The position numbers and the translations under genes were made by a program. A stretch of DNA of 64,000 nucleotides from Bacillus sp. NTK034. Lineage in GTDB: Bacteria > Bacillota > Bacilli > Bacillales > Cytobacillaceae. This document shows, piece by piece, positions 62,195-64,000 of this stretch. The notes under the pieces were generated by a model that did not search any database, was not told where the DNA came from, and was given only the letters and a program-made list of their open reading frames with translations. The stretch lies in NCBI RefSeq assembly GCF_017303275.1, contig NZ_JAFKOJ010000006.1, forward strand, positions 186,001 to 250,000. The letters are read 5' to 3'. The first letter of the stretch is position 1; every line of letters starts with the position of its first letter.

Positions 62195-62656
62195 ATGAAC
62201 AAAGATGAATATATAGCGGTCCTTGAAAAAAGAGTGGAAGAATATGAGGCAGCCATTGCGGATATGACTGCACCGATTATTCCTTCGATTATTCCCCAGA
62301 CGATCCTGGTGCCAATTACAGGCCTGCTCATGGCAGAAAGATTCGAAAAAATTACAGCTAAAATCCTGAATCATATTAAAGAACATGACACTGAATTTGC
62401 CATCATAGATTTTACAGATATTACGGTCGACCGCATAGAGAAGATGTGCCTTTCCGAACTTGGACAGCAAATCCGCAACCTGACTGATTCCATTAACCTC
62501 ATGGGAGTAAAGCCTTACTTTGTGGGAATGACCCCGCAGCTGATAAAGGAAATTGTCTTATCCGGCATTCAATTAAATGCTGAAACACATGCTACTTTCC
62601 AGGCGGCCTTAAAGCATTTAATGAAAATAAACAGCCTCGTCTTTCAAAAAGTATAA
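62195..62656 (+). CDS. STAS-domain protein, RsbR-like C-terminal type
   Basis: A 153-aa protein: short N-terminal helix (residues 4-25) and one STAS domain (about 28-145; FAIIDFTDITVDRIEKMC, MGVKPYFVGMTPQLIKEIVLSG). Relative to the RsbR protein at 57918 it lacks the sensor half, and the two phosphothreonine positions are Ala47 and Arg80. A partner or decoy in stressosome-type signalling is possible but unproven. RBS GAGGAG. Confidence 0.82.
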   Translation: MNKDEYIAVLEKRVEEYEAAIADMTAPIIPSIIPQTILVPITGLLMAERFEKITAKILNHIKEHDTEFAIIDFTDITVDRIEKMCLSELGQQIRNLTDSINLMGVKPYFVGMTPQLIKEIVLSGIQLNAETHATFQAALKHLMKINSLVFQKV

Positions 62657-62664
62657 AATTTGCA

Positions 62665-62698
62665 AACTCCTCTCCTGAAAAGGACAGGGGTTTTTTTC
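62665..62698 (+). terminator. Terminator of the STAS gene
   Basis: CCTCTCC and GGACAGG pair with one mismatch, followed by TTTTTTTC. Confidence 0.7.
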
Positions 62699-62796
62699 TT
62701 TAAACAGGCACATTTTCTTTCCGATTGGGGATTTGTCCATGCGAAAACCTTCTGCGACACATAATCTATAGTATCCATGAGAAGGGAGGTAGACAT

Positions 62797-63192
62797 ATGT
62801 CGAGAGATTGGAGAAGAAGATTTGAGGTTAATGCAGATGAAGTGGAGATCAGAGCCGATAGAGTTATTGTAAAAGAAGATGATGATCGCCGGGATGATGA
62901 TGTAAGAGGGGCGGAAGACCGTCGCAGGAAGCACCGCCGGGATGACGATGTAGCTGGAATTGAAGATAGACGCAGAAGAGGATGCGGATGTGGCTGGGGA
63001 TGCGGCTGGGGTTGCCGGAATAATGTTGGCGGAGCAGAAGATGACCGCAGAAAACACCGCCGTGACAATGTACGCGGTGCAGGTGACTTATGGTACAACA
63101 GAGACTTAGCCGGATCTGGCAGAGGCTGCAGATGCCGCCGGGATGACGATGACCGCAGAAGAAGAGGTTTCTGCGGATGCCGCTGGATCTAA
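62797..63192 (+). CDS. Arg/Asp/Cys-rich repetitive protein, 131 aa
   Basis: A low-complexity protein. Residues 1-25 are ordinary (SRDWRRRFEVNADEVEIRAD); the rest alternates acidic and basic clusters with repeated RRKHRRD, a GCGCGWGCGWGCR block, GRGCRCRR and CGCRW. There are roughly three degenerate repeats and ten Cys. RBS GGGAGG at 62784 sets the start. The upstream CATAATCTA at 62760 has the form of a sigma-K -10 element, with no clear -35. Spore-coat or crust-type function is an inference from composition. Confidence 0.7.
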   Translation: MSRDWRRRFEVNADEVEIRADRVIVKEDDDRRDDDVRGAEDRRRKHRRDDDVAGIEDRRRRGCGCGWGCGWGCRNNVGGAEDDRRKHRRDNVRGAGDLWYNRDLAGSGRGCRCRRDDDDRRRRGFCGCRWI

Positions 63193-63203
63193 TATCGATG
63201 AAA

Positions 63204-63232
63204 AAAAGGCAGGGGAAGCACCTCTGCCTTTT
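63204..63232 (+). terminator. Terminator before motP
   Basis: AAAAGGCAGGGG and CCTCTGCCTTTT, 5-base loop, one G-U pair. Confidence 0.85.
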
Positions 63233-63328
63233 ATATATGAAAATTTTCCTAAAGAACTGTAAAAATCAACCGAAATTAATAATAGAAGGTATTAGAGATT
63301 TTCAGACTACATAGAAGGTGTGGCTTGT

Positions 63329-64000
63329 ATGGATAAGACAACGATAATAGGAGTTATATTAGGGATCATAGCAGTTGGAATAGGGATGGTTTTTAAAGGG
63401 GTTTCCCCTTCTGTTCTGATTAATCCGGCCGCTATTTTGATCATTATCCTGGGAACTGCAGCAGCAGTGGCAATTGCATTTCCAACGAATGAAATCAAAC
63501 GGGTGCCAAAGCTTTTTGGCATTTTATTTAAAGAAGAAAAGCTGATGAACCCTGCTGAGATGATTAAGATGTTTTCGGATTGGGCTCAGCTGGCAAGAAA
63601 AGAAGGATTGCTTGCACTTGAAGTCAAAACGAACGAAATCGAAAACCCTTTTTTAAAAAACGGCTTATCTCTGGCTGTTGATGGGCAAAGTGCCGATTAT
63701 ATACGTGATGTATTAAGCGAAGAAATCGAAGCGATGGAAGAAAGACATCAGGCCGGAGCGCAAATTTTCAGCCAGGCAGGTACCTATGCCCCATCTCTTG
63801 GAGTATTGGGCGCAGTTATTGGGTTGATCGCAGCACTGGGAAATATGGAGGACACCACCAGCCTGGGACATGCTATCAGTGCGGCATTCGTAGCAACATT
63901 ACTGGGGATTTTCACGGGTTATGTGTTCTGGCATCCTTTTGCCAATAAGCTAAAGAGAAAATCCAAGCAGGAAGCAAAAATTAAAAGCATGATGATTGAA
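63329..64000 (+). CDS. motP: Flagellar stator protein MotP/MotA (3' end outside the window)
   Basis: The first 224 codons of a MotA-family stator, open at the window end. Two N-terminal membrane helices (about residues 4-22 and 30-50), the cytoplasmic loop and two later helices (SLGVLGAVIGLIAALG; ISAAFVATLLGIFTGYVFW) are visible; TYAPSLGVLGAVIGLI is the conserved pore helix. The N-terminus MDKTTIIGVILG resembles B. subtilis MotP (sodium-driven). motS should follow beyond the window. Confidence 0.88.
   Translation, partial: MDKTTIIGVILGIIAVGIGMVFKGVSPSVLINPAAILIIILGTAAAVAIAFPTNEIKRVPKLFGILFKEEKLMNPAEMIKMFSDWAQLARKEGLLALEVKTNEIENPFLKNGLSLAVDGQSADYIRDVLSEEIEAMEERHQAGAQIFSQAGTYAPSLGVLGAVIGLIAALGNMEDTTSLGHAISAAFVATLLGIFTGYVFWHPFANKLKRKSKQEAKIKSMMIE

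Overview
The window comes from a low-to-mid GC, endospore-forming member of the Bacillaceae (Cytobacillus/Mesobacillus-like; I cannot name the species). The reasons are a gerA-type germinant receptor, a sporulene-type squalene-hopene cyclase, a complete lia cell-envelope stress operon, an RsbR-type stressosome protein, Bacillus-type GGAGG ribosome binding sites, many TTG/GTG starts and many rho-independent terminators. I see no rRNA, tRNA, prophage, insertion sequence or CRISPR array.

Layout. 0.1-4 kb: germinant receptor operon in B-A-C order. 4-9.3 kb: a transsulfuration-type PLP enzyme, a frameshifted membrane protein gene, an Fpg/Nei glycosylase, a structured repeat element, an RraA-like protein and a VanW protein. 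9.5-12.1 kb: squalene-hopene cyclase, a 20-bp tandem array and a degenerate M50-like protein. 12.3-16 kb: liaI-H-F-S-R. 16-19.7 kb: a CDF transporter and an ABC-F protein behind a long leader with two terminators. 19.8-24 kb: a sigma-54 activator, a -24/-12 promoter, a class III aminotransferase and a YjiH transporter. 24-36 kb: a flippase, TrkA-C and CorA proteins, a TetR/SDR pair with matching operators, a thioesterase, GGT, an SCP2 protein, small proteins, cardiolipin synthase and a second, 21-bp array. 36-40.4 kb: tldD/tldE and acetyltransferases. 40.4-44.3 kb: a GMC dehydrogenase with a Tat-signal partner subunit and its own tatA/tatC. 44.4-52.7 kb: a 5-FCL-like protein, a selenocysteine redoxin, BI-1, mscL, queF under a preQ1 riboswitch, panF, a lipoprotein and an M29 aminopeptidase. 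52.8-64 kb: MFS and AtoE transporters, topB, an RsbR protein, hutH behind a leader terminator, a selenocysteine peroxiredoxin, DUF1992 and STAS proteins, an Arg/Asp/Cys-rich repeat protein and the start of motP.

The main discovery is two unlinked thiol-peroxidase-fold genes that each carry an in-frame UGA exactly at the catalytic cysteine. The first is a U-x-x-C redoxin (UGA at 45978-45980, minus strand). The second is an FTFVU-PTE peroxiredoxin (UGA at 61243-61245, plus strand). Each UGA is followed at bacterial SECIS distance by a perfect hairpin with G in the first two loop positions. Conventional gene calling would truncate both. This predicts a Sec-decoding Bacillaceae with selA/selB/selC/selD elsewhere in the genome.

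Other readable regulation: the preQ1 switch has mutually exclusive antiterminator and terminator helices; the ABC-F leader looks like antibiotic-sensing attenuation; two helically phased tandem arrays lie between genes; and the TetR gene and its SDR neighbour share an operator.
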